From positions 22,976,001 to 23,040,000 of the forward strand of contig NW_027488368.1 in NCBI RefSeq assembly GCF_051014445.1: 64,000 bases of DNA, given 5' to 3'. Under the pieces are notes generated by a model. That model did no database searches. It had not been told where the DNA came from and saw only the letters and a list, made by a program, of their open reading frames with translations. The translations under genes were made by a program, and so were the position numbers. Origin of the DNA: Colletes latitarsis. Its lineage: Eukaryota; Arthropoda; Insecta; Hymenoptera; Colletidae. Positions 1 to 13,140 of this stretch are shown piece by piece (the stretch's first letter is position 1; every line of letters starts with the position of its first letter).

Positions 1-360
1 TTTAGTCTAGACCTAACATGCGTTATCCTCCAACATTATGATCCAAACCAGGTTTAATGGACTGTTTCAGTGTGGTACCACTTTACTACGTGATCCAAAG
101 CAGAAAAACCCTTGATCAGGTCAACATGTATGTTAAAACTGCGAAAGTATGACCCTGATGAGGGCAAATCCCAGGCCTAACCCAGACCTGACATGCGTTG
201 TCCTCTAAAATATTTATCAAGACCAGGTTTAATTGATTGTTTAAGTGTGGTCCCACATTACTACGTGAACCAAACCAGAGAAAACCCAGGATCCGTTCAA
301 CAAGTATGTGAAGAATGCGAAATTATGAGTCTGATGAGTGAAAATCCCAGGGGTAACCTA

Positions 361-371
361 GGTTTAGTCTA
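361..371 (+). repeat. 11-bp insertion, first full copy
   Basis: GGTTTAGTCTA is inserted between CCCAGGGGTAACCTA and GACCTAACATG. The landmark spacing from 193 to 380 is therefore 187 rather than 176. The insertion equals one unit of the 11-bp subrepeat in length and partly in sequence, so slippage or unequal exchange in the subrepeat is a likely origin. Confidence 0.85.
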
Positions 372-1428
372 GACCTAACATGCGTTATCCTCCAAAATAA
401 TGATCCAAACCAGGTTTAATGGACTGTTTCAGTGTGGTACCACATTACTACGTGATCCAAACCAGAAAAAACCCAGGATCTGTTCAACAAGTATGTGAAA
501 AACACGAAAGTATGAGCCTGATGAGGGCAAATCCCAGACCTATCCCAGACCTAACTTGCGTTATCCTCTAAAATATTGATCGAAACCAGGTCTAATTGAC
601 TGTTTCAGTGTGGTACCACATTACTACGTGATCCAATCCAGAAATAGCCCAGGATCTAGCCATGAAGTATGAGAAATATGCGAAAGTATGAGCCTGACGA
701 GGGCAAATCCTAGACCTAACCCAGACCTAACATGCGTTATCCTCTAAAATATTTATCAAGACCAGGTTTAATTGATTGTTTAAGTGTGGTCCCACATTAC
801 TACGTGATCCAAACCAGAAAAAACCCAGGATCCGTTCAACAAGTATGTGAAGAATGCGAAAGTATGAGTCTCATGTGTGAAAATCCCAGGCCTAACCTAG
901 ACCTAACATGCGTTATCCTCAAAAATATTGATCGACACCTGGTTTAATCGACTGTTTCAGCGTGGTACCACATTACTATGTGATCCAAACCAGAAAATAA
1001 CCCAGGATCTGTTCAACGAGTATGTGAAGTGTGCGAAAGTTTGTGTCTGATGAGGGCAAATCCCAGACCAATCCCAGACCTATCTTGCGTTATCCTCTAA
1101 AATATTGATCGAAACCAGGTTTAATCGACCGTTTCAGTGTGGTACCACATTACTACGTGATCCAATCCAGAAATAGCCCAGGATCTAGCCATGAAATATG
1201 AGAAATATGCGAAAGTATGAGCCTGATGAGGGCAAATCCTAGACCTAACCCAGACCTAACATGCGTTATCCTCTAAAATATTTATCAAGACCAGGTTTAA
1301 TTGATTGTTTCAGTGTGGTCCCACATTACTACGTGATCCAAACCAGAAAAAACCCAGGATCCGTTCAACAAGTATGTGAAGAATGCGAAATTATGAGTCT
1401 GATGAGTGAAAATCCCAGGGGTAACCTA

Positions 1429-1439
1429 GGTTTAGTCTA
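1429..1439 (+). repeat. 11-bp insertion, second full copy
   Basis: Same GGTTTAGTCTA insertion in the same place of a class B copy, 1,068 bp downstream of the first. A third, partial copy lies at bases 1-9. I saw none after 1,440, so the variant is confined to the left edge of the window. Confidence 0.85.
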
Positions 1440-1440
1440 G

Positions 1441-4400
1441 ACCTAACATGCGTTATCCTCTAAAATATTGATCGAAACCAGGTCTAATTGACTGTTTCAG
1501 TGCGGTACCACATTACTACGTGATCCAATCCAGAAATAGCCCAGGATCCAGCCATGAGGTATGAGAAATATGCGAAAGAATGAGCCTGATGAGGGCTAAT
1601 CCTAGACCTATCCCAGACCTAACTTGCGTTATCCTCTAAAATATTGATCGAAGCCAGGTTTAATTGACTGGTTTAGTGTGGTACCACTTTACTACGTGAT
1701 CCAAAGCAGAAAAAACCCTCGATCAGGTAAACATGCATGTTAAAACTGCGAAAGTATGACCCTGATGGGGGCAAATCCCAGGCCTAACCTAGCCCTAACA
1801 TGCGTTATCTTCTAAAATATTGCGCGAAACCAGGTTTAATGGACTGTTTCAGTGTGGTACCTCACTACTTCGTGATCCAAACCAGAAAAAACCCAAGATC
1901 TGTTCAACAAGTCTGCGAAAAACGCGAAACTGTGAGCCTGATGAGGGTAAATCTTAGACCTAACCCAGACCTAAGATGCGATATCCTCTAAAATATTTAT
2001 CCAGACCAGGTTTCATTGAATGTTTCAGTGTGGTACCACATTACTACGTGATCCAATACAGAAATAGCCCAGGATCTAGCCATGAAGTATGAGAAATATG
2101 CGAAAGTATGAGTCTGATGAGGGCGAATCCCAGACCTATCCCACACCTAACTTGCGTTATCCTCTAAAGTATTGATCGAAACAAGGTTTAATTGACTGTT
2201 TCAGCGTGGTACCACATTACTACGTGATCCAAACCAGAAAATAACCCAGGATCTGTTCAACGAGTATGTGAAGTGTGCGAAAGTATGAGTCTGATGAGGT
2301 CAAATCCCAGACCTATCCCAGACCTATCTTGCGTTATCCTCTAAAATATTGATCGAAACCAGGTTTAATCGACCGTTTCAGTGTGGTACCACATTACTAC
2401 GTGATCCAATCCAGAAATAGCCCAGGATCCAGCCATGAGGTATGAGAAATATGCGAAAGAATGAGCCTGATGAGGGCTAATCCTAGACCTATCCCAGACC
2501 TAACTTGCGTTATCCTCTAAAATATTGATCGAAACCAGGTTTAATTGACTGTTTTAGTGTGGTACCACTTTACTACGTGATCCAAAACAGAAAAAACCCT
2601 CGATCAGGTCAACATGTATGTTTGAACTGCGAAAGTATGACCCTGATGAGGGCAAATCCCAGGCCTAACCGAGACCTAGCATGCGTTGCCCTCTAAAATA
2701 TTGATGGAAACCAGGTTTAATTGACTGTTTCAGTGTTGTACTTCATTACTACGTGATGCAATCCAGAAAAAGCCCAGGATCCGTTCAACAAGTATGTGAA
2801 AAATGCGAGTGTATGACCCTGATGAGGGCAAATCCCAGACCTATCCCAGACCTAACTTGCGTTGTCCTCTAAAATATTGATGGAAACCAGGTTTCATTGA
2901 CTGATTCAGTGTGGTACTACATAACCACGTGATGCAATCCAGAAAAAGCCCAGGATCTAGCCATCAAGTATGAGAAATATGCGAAAGAATGAGCCTGATG
3001 AGTGCAAATCCCAGACCTAACCTAGACCTAACATGAATTATTCTATAAAATATTGATCGAAACCAGGTTTAATGGATTGTTTCAGTGTGGTACCACATTA
3101 CTACGTGATCCAAACCAGAAAAAACCCAGGATCTGTTCAACAAGTATGTGAAAAACGCGAAAGTATGAGCCTGATGAAGGCAAATCCTAGACCTAACCCA
3201 GACCTAACTGGCGTTATCCTCTAAAATATTGATCGAAACCAGGTTTAATTGACTGTTTCAGTGTGGTACCACTTTACTACGTGATCCAATCCAGAAATAG
3301 CCCAGGATCTAGCCATGAAGTATGAGAAATTTGCGAAAGTATGAACCTGATGAGGGCAAATCCTAGACCTAACCCAGACCTAACATGCGTTATCCTCTAA
3401 TATATTGATCGAAGCCAGGTTTAATTGAATGTTTCAGTGTGGCACCACATTACTACGTGATGCAATCCAGAAATAGCCCAGGATCTAGCCATGAAGTATG
3501 AGAAATATGCGAAAGTGTGAGCCTGAAGAGGGCGAATCCCAGGCCTAACCTAGACCTAACTTGCGTTATCCTCTAAAATATTGATCGAAACCAGGTTTGA
3601 TTGACTGTTTCAGTGTGGTACCACATTACTACGTGATCCAATCCAGAAATAGCCCAGGATCCAGCCATGAAGTATGAGAAATATGGGAAAGAATGAGCCT
3701 GATGAGGGCAAATCCCAGGCCTAACCTAGACCTAACTTGCGTTATCCTCTAAAATATTGATCGAAACCTGGTTTGATTGACTGTTTCAGTGTGGTACCAC
3801 ATTACTACGTGATCCAATCCAGAAATAGCCCAGGATCTAGCCATCAAGTATGAGAAATATGCGAAAGAATGAGCCTGATGAGAGCAAATCCCAGACCTAA
3901 CCCTGACCTAACAAGCGTTATCCTCTAAAATATTGATCGAAACCAGGTTTAATTGAATGCTTCAGTGTGGTACCACATTACTATGTCATCCAAACCAGAA
4001 AATAACCGAGGATCTGTTCAACGAGTATGTGAAGTGTGCGAAAGTATGAGTCTGATGAGGGCAAATCCCAGACCTATCGCAGACCTAACTGGCGTTATCC
4101 TCTAAAATATTGATCGAAACCAGGTTTAATTGACTGTTTCAGTGTGGTACCACATTACTACGTGATGCAATCCAGAAAAAGCCCAGGATCTAGCCATCAA
4201 GTATGAGAAATATGCGAAAGAATGAGCCTGATGAGAGCAAATCCCAGACCTAACCTAGACCTAACATGCGTTATCCTCTAAAATATTGATCGAAACCAGG
4301 TTTAATGGATTGTTTCAGTGTGGTACCACATTACTACGTGATCCAAACCAGAAGAAACCCAGGATCTGTTCAACAAGTATGTGAAGAATGCGAAAGTATG

Positions 4401-4690
4401 AGTCTGATGAGTGAAAATCTCAGGGCTAACCTAGACGTAACATGCGTTATCCTCTAAAATATTGATCCAAACCAGGTTTAGTGGACTGTTTCAGGGTGGT
4501 ACCACTTTACTACATGATCCAAAGCAGAAAAAACCCTCGATCAGGTCAACATGTATGTTAGAACTGCGAAAGTATGACCCTGATGAGGGCAAACCCCAGG
4601 CCTAACCTAGACCTAACATGCGTTATCCTCAAAAATATTGATCGAAACCTGGTTTAATCGCCTGTTTCAGTGTGGTACCACTTTACTACG
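1441..4690 (+). repeat. Diverged mixture of classes A, C, D and E
   Basis: Ordinary monomers with no long near-identical partner that I could find elsewhere in the window. Classes A and E dominate, with C near 2.2 and 4.0 kb and D near 1.7, 2.6 and 4.5 kb. Private changes include AGTGTTGTACTTC at about 2.73 kb and a CACGTG site at about 2.92 kb. No gene or other feature is seen. Confidence 0.75.
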
Positions 4691-7260
4691 TGATCCAAAG
4701 CAGAAAAAACCCTCGATCAGGTCAATATGCATGTTAAAACTGCGAAAGTGTGCCCCTGATGAGGGCAAATCCCAGGCCTAACCTAGACCTAACATGCGTT
4801 ATCCTCAAAAATATTGATCGAAACCTGGTTTAATCGCCTGTTTCAGTGTGGTACCACACTACTACGTGATGCAATCCAGAAAAAGCCCAGGATCTAGCCA
4901 TCAAGTATGAGAAATATGCGAAAGAATGAGCCTGATGAGCGCAAACCCCAGACCTATACCAGACATAACTTGCGTTATCCTCTCAAATATTGATCGAAAC
5001 CAGGTTTAATTGACTGTTTCGGTGTGGTACCACATTACTACGTGATCCAATCCAGAAATAGCCCAGAATGTATAAATGAAGTATAAGAAATATGCGAATG
5101 TATGAGCCTGATGAGGGCAAATCGTAGACCTAACCCAGACCTAGCATGCGTTATCCTCTAAAATATTGATCGAAACCAGGTTTAATTGACTGTTTCGGTG
5201 TGGTACCACATTACTACGTGATCCAATCCAGAAATAGCCCAGGTTCTATACATGAAGTATGAGAAATATGCGAAAGAATGAGCCTGATGAGGGCAAATCC
5301 TAGACCTAACCCAGACCTTACATGCGTTATCCAATAAAATATTTATCAAGACCTGGTTTAATTGATTGTTTCAGTGTTGTACCACGTTACTACGTGAACC
5401 AAACCAGAAAAAACCCAGGATCCGTTCAACAAGTATGTGAAGAATGCGAAAGTATGAGTGTGATGAGTGAACATCTCAGGGCCAACCTAGACCTAACATG
5501 CGTTATCCTCTAAAATATTGATCCAAACCAGGTTTAGTGGACTGTTTCAGTGCGGTACCACTTTACTACGTGATCCAATCCAGAAATAGCCCAGGATCTA
5601 TAAATGAAGTATAAGAAATATGCGAATGTATGAGCCTGATGAGGGCAAATCGTAGACCTAACCCAGACCTAGCATGCGTTATCCTCTAAAATATTGATCG
5701 AAACCTGGTTTAATCGCCTGTTTCAGTGTGGTACCACACTACTACGTGATGCAATCCAGAAAAAGCCCAGGATCTAGCCATCAAGTATGAGAAATATGCG
5801 AAAGAATGAGCCTGATGAGCGCAAACCCCAGACCTATACCAGACATAACTTGCGTTATCCTCTAAAATATTGATCGAAACCAGGTTTAATTGACTGTTTC
5901 GGTGTGGTACCACATTACTACGTGATCCAATCCAGAAATAGCCCAGGATCTATAAATGAAGTATAAGAAATATGCGAATGTATGAGCCTGATGAGGGCAA
6001 ATCGTAGACCTAACCCAGACCTAGCATGCGTTATCCTCTAAAATATTGATCGAAACCAGGTTTAATTGACTGTTTCGGTGTGGTACCACATTACTACGTG
6101 ATCCAATCCAGAAATAGCCCAGGATCTATAAATGAAGTATAAGAAATATGCGAATGTATGAGCCTGATGAGGGCAAATCGTAGACCTAACCCAGACCTAG
6201 CATGCGTTATCCTCTAAAATATTGATCGAAACCTGGTTTAATCGCCTGTTTCAGTGTGGTACCACACTACTACGTGATGCAATCCAGAAAAAGCCCAGGA
6301 TCTAGCCATCAAGTATGAGAAATATGCGAAAGAATGAGCCTGATGAGCGCAAACCCCAGACCTATACCAGACATAACTTGCGTTATCCTCTAAAATATTG
6401 ATCGAAACCAGGTTTAATTGACTGTTTCGGTGTGGTACCACATTACTACGTGATCCAAACCAGAAAAAACCCAGCATCCGTTCAACAAGTATGTGAACAA
6501 TGCGAAAGTATGAGTCTGATGGGTGAAAATCCCAGGCCAAACCTAGACCTAACATGCGTTATCCTCAAAAATATTGATCGAAACTTGGTTCAATCGATTG
6601 TTTCTTTGTGGTACCACATTAGTACGTGATCCAAACCAGAAAAAACCCAGGATCCGTTCAACAAGTATGTGAAGAATGCGAAAATATGAGTCTGATGATG
6701 GCAAATCCCAGACCTATCCCAGACCTAACTTGCGTTATCCTCTAAAATATTGAACGGAACCAGGTTTAATTGACTGTTTCAGCGTGGTACCACATTACTA
6801 CGTGATGCAATCCAGTAACAGCCCAGGATCTAGCCATGAAGTATGAGAAATATGCGAAAGTATGAGCCTGATGAGGGCAAATCCCAGACCTAACCCAAAC
6901 CTAACATGCGTTGTCCTCTAAAATATTTATCAAGACCAGGTTTAATTGAATGTTTCAGTGTGGTACCACATTACTACGTGAACCAAACCAGAAAAAACCC
7001 AGGATCCGTTCAACAAGTATGTGAAGAATGCGAAAGTATGAGTCTGATGAGTGAAAATCACAGGGCTAACCTAGACCTAACATGCGTTATCCTCAAAGAT
7101 ATTCATCGAAACCTGGTTTAATCGACTGTTTCATTGTGGTACCACACTACTACGTGATGCAATCCAGAAAAAGCCCAGGATCTAGCCATCAAGTACGAGA
7201 AATATGCGAAAGAATGAGCCTGATGAGGGCACATCCTAGACCTAGCCCAGACCTAATTTG
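4690..7260 (+). repeat. Duplicated block L1, includes 3-monomer repeat
   Basis: Pairs with 9,268-11,660. Matching marks include GTGTGCCCCTGATGA at 4,748 and 9,326 (4,578 bp apart), TTTCTTTGTGG at 6,601 and 11,180 (4,579 apart), and the B copies at 6,906 and 11,485 (4,579). Inside, a set of E-like plus class H/A monomers repeats: starts at 4,794, 5,674 and 6,202, the last two 528 bp (three monomers) apart. Between the block copies some monomers are gained or lost (offset is 4,226 for the 5.66-6.19 kb part and 4,402 near 6.47 kb). Confidence 0.82.
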
Positions 7261-9267
7261 CGTTATCCTCTAAAATATTGATCAAAACCAGGTTTAATTG
7301 ACTGTTTCAGTGTAGTACTTCATTACTGCGTGATGCAATCCAGAAAAGGCCCAGGATCTAGCCATCAAGTATGAGAAATATGCGAAAGAATGAGCCTGAT
7401 GAGAGCAAACCCCAGACCCAACCTAGACCTAACATGAATTATTCTCTAAAATATTGATCAAAACCAGGTTTAATTGACTGTTTCAGTGTGGTACCACATT
7501 ACTACGTGATCCAATCCAGAAATAGCCCAGGATCCAGCCATGAAGTATGAGAAATATGCGAAAGTATCAGCCTGATGGGGGCAAATCCTAGTCCTAACCC
7601 AGACCTAACATGCGTTATCCTCTAAAATATTTATCAAGACCAGGTTTAATTGAATGTTTCAGTGTGGTACCACATTACTACGTGATCCAAACCAGTAAAA
7701 ACCCAGGATCCGTTCAACAAGTATGTAAAGAATGCGAAAGTATGAGTCCGATGAGTGAAAAACCCCGGCCTAACCTAGACCTAACATGCGTTATCCTCAA
7801 AAATATTGATCGAAACCTGGTTTAATCGACTGTTTCAGTGTGGTACCACAATACTATGTGATCCAAACCAGCAAATAACCCAGGATCTGTTCAACGTGTA
7901 TGTGAAGTGTGCGAAAGTATGAGTCTGATGAGGTCAAATCCCAGACCTATCCCAGACCAAACATGCGTTATCCTCTAAAATATTTATCAAGACCAGGTTT
8001 AATTGATTGTTTCAGTGTGGTCCCACATTACTACGTGATCCAACCCAGCAAAAACCCAGGATCCGTTCAACAAGTATGTGAAGAATGCGAAAGTATGAGC
8101 CTGATGAGGGCAAATCCTAGACCTTACCCAGACCTAACTTGCGTTATCCTCTAAAATATTGATCGAAGCCAGGTTTAATTGAATGTTTCAGTGTGGCACC
8201 ACATTACGACGTGATGCAATCCAGAAATAGCCCGGGATCTAGCCATCAAGTATGAGAAATATGCGAAAGAATGAGCCTGATGAGAGCAAATCCCAGACCT
8301 AACCTAGACCTAACATGCGTTATCCTCTAAAATATTTAACAAGACCAGGTTTAATTGAATGTTTCAGTGTGGTACCACATTACTACATGATCCAATCCAG
8401 AAATAGCCCAGGATCTAGCCATGAAGTATGAGAAATATGCGAAAGTGTGAGCCTGAAGAGGGCGAATCCCAGACCTATCCCAGACCTAACATGCGTTATC
8501 CTCTAAAATATTTATGAAGACCAGGTTTAATTGAATGTTTCTGTGTGGTACCACATTACTACGTGTACCAAACCAGGAAAAACACAGGATCCGTTCAACA
8601 AGTATGTGAAGAATGCGAAAGTATGAGTCTGATGAGTGAAAATCCCAGGGCTAACCTAGACCTAACATGCGTTATCCTCTAAAATAATGATCCATACCAG
8701 GTTTAATGGACTGTTTCAGTGTGGCACCACATTACTACGTGATCCAATCCAGAAATAGCCCAGGATCTAGCCATGAAGTATGAGAAATATGCGAAAGTAT
8801 GAGCCTGATGAGGGCAAATCCTAGACCTTACCCAGACCTAACTTGCGTTATTCTCTAAAATATTTACCAAGACCTGGTTTAATTGATTGTTTCAGTGTGG
8901 TACCACATTACTACGTGAACCAAACCAAAAAAAAACCCAGGATCCGTTCAACAAGTATGTGAAGAATGCGAAAGTATGAGTCTGATGAGTGAAAATCCCA
9001 GGCCTAACCTAGACCTAACATGCGTTATCCTCAAAAATATTGATCGAAACCTGGTTTAATCGCCTATTTCAGTGTGGTACCACACTACTACGTGATGCAA
9101 TCCAGAAAAAGCCCAGGATCTAGCCATCAAGTATGAGAAATATGCAAAAGAATGAGCCTGATGTGGGCAAATCCTAGACCTATCCCAGACCTAACTTGCG
9201 TTATCCTCTAAAATATTGATCGAAACCAGTTTTAATTGACTGTTTTAGTGTGGTACCACTTTACTAC
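7261..9267 (+). repeat. Mixed monomers between blocks L1 and L2
   Basis: Classes A, B, C and E. The part 7.3-7.8 kb (E with AAAGGCCC, then A' with TATCAGCCTGATGGGGG, then B with GTGAAAAACCCCGG) recurs near 13.7-14.1 kb, and in part near 17.5, 21.7 and 34.9 kb. A run of nine A residues at about 8,927-8,935 gives one extra base. No non-satellite sequence. Confidence 0.75.
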
Positions 9268-11660
9268 GTGATCCAAAGCAGAAAAAACCCTCGATCAGGT
9301 CAACATGCATGTTAAAACTGCGAAAGTGTGCCCCTGATGAGGGCAAATCCCAGGCCTAACCTAGACCTAACATGCGTTATCCTCAAAAATATTGATCGAA
9401 ACCTGGTTTAATCGCCTGTTTCAGTGTGGTACCACACTACTACGTGATGCAATCCAGAAAAAGCCCAGGATCTAGCCATCAAGTATGAGAAATATGCGAA
9501 AGAATGAGCCTGATGAGCGCAAACCCCAGACCTATACCAGACATAACTTGCGTTATCCTCTAAAATATTGATCGAAACCAGGTTTAATTGACTGTTTCGG
9601 TGTGGTACCACATTACTACGTGATCCAATCCAGAAATAGCCCAGGATGTATAAATGAAGTATAAGAAATATGCGAATGTATGAGCCTGATGAGGGCAAAT
9701 CGTAGACCTAACCCAGACCTAGCATGCGTTATCCTCTAAAATATTGATCGAAACCAGGTTTAATTGACTGTTTCGGTGTGGTACCACATTACTACGTGAT
9801 CCAATCCAGAAATAGCACAGGTTCTATACATGAAGTATGAGAAATATGCGAAAGAATGAGCCTGATGAGGGCAAATCCTAGACCTAACCCAGACCTAGCA
9901 TGCGTTATCCTCTAAAATATTGATCGAAACCTGGTTTAATCGCCTGTTTCAGTGTGGTACCACACTACTACGTGATGCAATCCAGAAAAAGCCCAGGATC
10001 TAGCCATCAAGTATGAGAAATATGCGAAAGAATGAGCCTGATGAGCGCAAACCCCAGACCTATACCAGACATAACTTGCGTTATCCTCTAAAATATTGAT
10101 CGAAACCAGGTTTAATTGACTGTTTCGGTGTGGTACCACATTACTACGTGATCCAATCCAGAAATAGCCCAGGATCTATAAATGAAGTATAAGAAATATG
10201 CGAATGTATGAGCCTGATGAGGGCAAATCGTAGACCTAACCCAGACCTAGCATGCGTTATCCTCTAAAATATAGATCGAAACCAGGTTTAATTGACTGTT
10301 TCGGTGTGGTACCACATTACTACGTGATCCAATCCGGAAATAGCCCAGGATCTATAAATGAAGTATAAGAAATATGCGAATGTATGAGCCTGATGAGGGC
10401 AAATCGTAGACCTAACCCAGACCTAGCATGCGTTATCCTCTAAAATATTGATCGAAACCAGGTTTAATTGACTGTTTCGGTGTGGTACCACATTACTACG
10501 TGATCCAATCCAGAAATAGCCCAGGTTCTATACATGAAGTATGAGAAATATGCGAAAGTATGAGCCTGACGAGGGCAAATCCTAGACCTAACCCAGACCT
10601 CACAGGCGTTATCTTCTAAAATATTTATCAAGACCAGGTTTAATTGATTGCTTCAGTGTGGTCCCACATTACTACGTGATCCAAACCAGAAAAAACTCAG
10701 GATCCGTTCAAGAAGTATGTGAAGAATGCGAAAGTATGAGTCTGATGAGTGATACTCCCAGGCCTAACCTAGACCTAACATGCGTTATCTTCTAAAATAT
10801 TGAGCGAAACCAGGTTTAATTGACTGTTTCAGTGTGGTCCCACATTACTACGTGATCCAAACCAGAAAAAACCCAGCATCCGTTCAACAAGTATGTGAAC
10901 AATGCGAAAGTATGAGTCTGATGGGTGAAAATCCCAGGCCAAACCTAGACCTAACATGCGTTATCCTCAAATATATTGATCGAAACTTGGTTTAATCGAC
11001 TGTTTCAGTGTGGTACCGCATCAGTATGTGATCCAAACCAGAAAATAACCCAGGATCTGTTCAACGAGTATGTGAAGAGTGCGAAAATATGAGTCTGATG
11101 AGGGCAAATCCCAGACCTATCCCAGACCTAACTTGTGTTATCCTCTAAAATATTGATCGAAACCAGGTTTAATCGATTGTTTCTTTGTGGTACCACATTA
11201 GTACGTGATCCAAACCAGAAAAAACCCAGGATCCGTTCAACAAGTATGTGAAGAATGCGAAAATATGAGTCTGATGAGGGCAAATCCCAGACCTATCCCA
11301 GACCTAACTTGCGTTATCCTCTAAAATATTGAACGGAACCAGGTTTAATTGACTGTTTCAGCGTGGTACCACATTACTACGTGATGCAATCCAGTAACAG
11401 CCCAGGATCTAGCCATGAAGTATGAGAAATATGCGAAAGTATGAGCCTGATGAGGGCAAATCCCAGACCTAACCCAAACCTAACATGCGTTGTCCTCTAA
11501 AATATTTATCAAGACCAGGTTTAATTGAATGTTTCAGTGTGGTACCACATTACTACGTGAACCAAACCAGAAAAAACCCAGGATCCGTTCAACAAGTATG
11601 TGAAGAATGCGAAAGTATGAGTCTGATGAGTGAAAATCCCAGGCCTAACCTAGACCTAAC
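9268..11660 (+). repeat. Duplicated block L2, partner of L1
   Basis: Second copy of the 4.7-7.1 kb block, about 26 monomers (4,578 bp) downstream. The 3-monomer unit starts at 9,372 and 9,900 (528 bp apart). Class H copies are at about 9.6, 10.1 and 10.3 kb. The triplet ending in the B copy at 11,485 matches 6.6-7.08 kb. The match stops in the B copy, where L1 continues CACAGGGCTAACC and L2 CCCAGGCCTAACC. Confidence 0.82.
10076..10251 (+). repeat. Class H monomer with TATAAATGAAGTATAAG variant
   Basis: A local class in which ATCTAGCCATGAAGTATGAG is replaced by ATCTATAAATGAAGTATAAG, followed by GCGAATGTATGAGCC and AAATCGTAGACC. The TATAAATGAA block starts at 5,071, 5,599, 5,951, 6,127, 9,649, 10,177 and 10,353; I did not see it elsewhere. 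The spacings are multiples of 176 within each cluster. It is therefore a private marker for the two copies of the 4.7-7 kb and 9.3-11.7 kb block. Confidence 0.88.
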
Positions 11661-13140
11661 ATGCGTTATCCTCAAAAATATTGATCGAAACCTGGTTTAA
11701 TCGACTGTTTTAGTGTGGTACCACATTACTACGTGACCCAAACCAGAAAAAACCCAGGATCTGTTTACCAAGTATTTGAAAAACGCGAAAGTATGAGCCT
11801 GATGAGGGCAAATCCCAAACCTATCCCAGACATAACTTGCGTTATCCTCTAAAATATTGAACGGAACCAGGTTTAATTGACTGTTTCAGTGTGGTACCAC
11901 ATTACTACGTGATCCAATCCAGAAATAGCCCAGGATCTAGCCATGAAGTATGAGAAATATGCGAAAGTATGAGCCTCACGAGGGCATATCCTAGACCTAA
12001 CCCAGACCTAACATGCGTTATCCTCTAAAATATTTATCATGACCAGGTTTAATTGATTGTTTCAGTGTGGTCCCACATTACTACGTGATCCAAACCAGAA
12101 AAAACCCAGGATCCGTTCAACAAGTATGTGAAGAATGCGAAAGTATGAGTCTGATGAGTGAAAATCCCAGGCCTATCCCGGACCTAACTTGTGTTATCCT
12201 GTAAAATATTGTTCGAAACCAGGTTTAATCGACTGTTTCTTTGTGGTACCACATTAGTACGTGATCCAAACCAGAAAAAACCCAGGATCAGTTCAACAAG
12301 TATGTGAAAAACGCGAAAGTATGAGCCTGATGAGGGCGAGTCCCAGACCTATCCCAGACATAACTTGCGTTATCCTCTAAAATATTGAACGGAACCAGGT
12401 TTAATTGACTGTTTCAGCGTGGTACCACATTACTACGTGATACAATCCAGTAACAGCCCAGGATCTAGCCATGAAGTATGAGAAATATGCGAAAGTATGA
12501 GCCTGATGAGGGCAAATCCTAGACCTAACCCAAACCTAACATGCGTTATCCTCTAAAATATTTATCACGACCAGGTTTAATTGAATGTTTCAGTGTGGTA
12601 CCACATTACTACGTGAACCAAACCAGAAAAAACCCAGGATCCGTTCAACAAGTATGTGAAGAATGCGAAAGTATGAGTCTGATGAGTGAAAATCACAGGG
12701 CTAACCTAGACCTAACATGCGATATCCTCTAAAATATTGATCGAAATCTGGTTTAATCGACTGTTTCAGTGTGGTCCCACATTACTATGTGATCTAAACC
12801 AGAAAATAACCCAGGATCAGATCAACGAGTATGTGAAGTGTGCGAAAGTATGAGTCTGATGGGGGCAAATCCCAGACCTAACCTAGACCTAACATGCGTT
12901 ATCCTCTAAAATATTGATCCAAACCAGGTTTAATGGACTGTTTCAGTGTGGTACCACACTACTACGTGATCCAAAGCAGAAAAAACCCTCGATCAGGTCA
13001 ACATGTATGTGAAAAACGCGAAAGTATGACCCTGACGAGGGCAAATCCCAGGCCTAACCTAGACCTAACATGCGTTGTCCTCTAAAATATTGATGGAAAC
13101 CAGGTTTAATTGACTATTTCAGTGTAGTACTTCATTACTA
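11661..13140 (+). repeat. Block M1, first copy of a 2,641-bp-spaced pair
   Basis: Pairs with 14,302-15,781. CTGTTTACCAAGTATTTG at 11,761 recurs at 14,402, and the B copies at 12,541 and 15,182 match; both pairs are 2,641 bp apart (15 monomers plus one base). One monomer in between (about 12,020-12,190) differs from its partner, so it was replaced in one of the copies. The matching ends near 13,140, in an E/A hybrid copy. Confidence 0.8.

Larger units (their letters stand above)
1..1440 (+). repeat. Left block with 11-bp insertion monomers, about 1,068-bp repeat
   Basis: The window opens inside an insertion variant (TTTAGTCTAG at 1). The same string starts at 363 and 1,431. The monomers before 361 and before 1,429 also share GAATGCGAAATTATGAGTC, so 193-600 and 1,261-1,500 are copies 1,068 bp apart (six monomers plus 12 bases). 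Other copies here are classes A, F and C. Divergence between the copies is visible (for example GTTTAAGTG against GTTTCAGTG). Confidence 0.8.

Noticed and set aside
361..371. Target-site duplication or footprint of a mobile element
   Set aside because: The 11 bp is the same length as the monomer's own subrepeat and partly resembles it; no flanking direct repeat or terminal inverted repeat is seen.
732..947. Small protein gene (71 codons) repeated dozens of times as a multigene family
   Set aside because: The frame is simply one phase of class B satellite. It stops in the next monomer because 176 is not a multiple of three, has no ribosome-site or promoter context, and sister copies carry stops or frameshifts.
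5710..5913. Reverse-strand 67-codon gene present in four identical copies (5,710, 6,238, 9,408 and 9,936)
   Set aside because: The identity reflects recent duplication of the DNA block; the frame is antisense to the satellite and crosses monomer joints.
10177..10186. TATA box or promoter in class H (TATAAATGAA)
   Set aside because: The string arises from a few substitutions in ATCTAGCCATGAA, has no downstream gene, and is repeated only because the block was copied.
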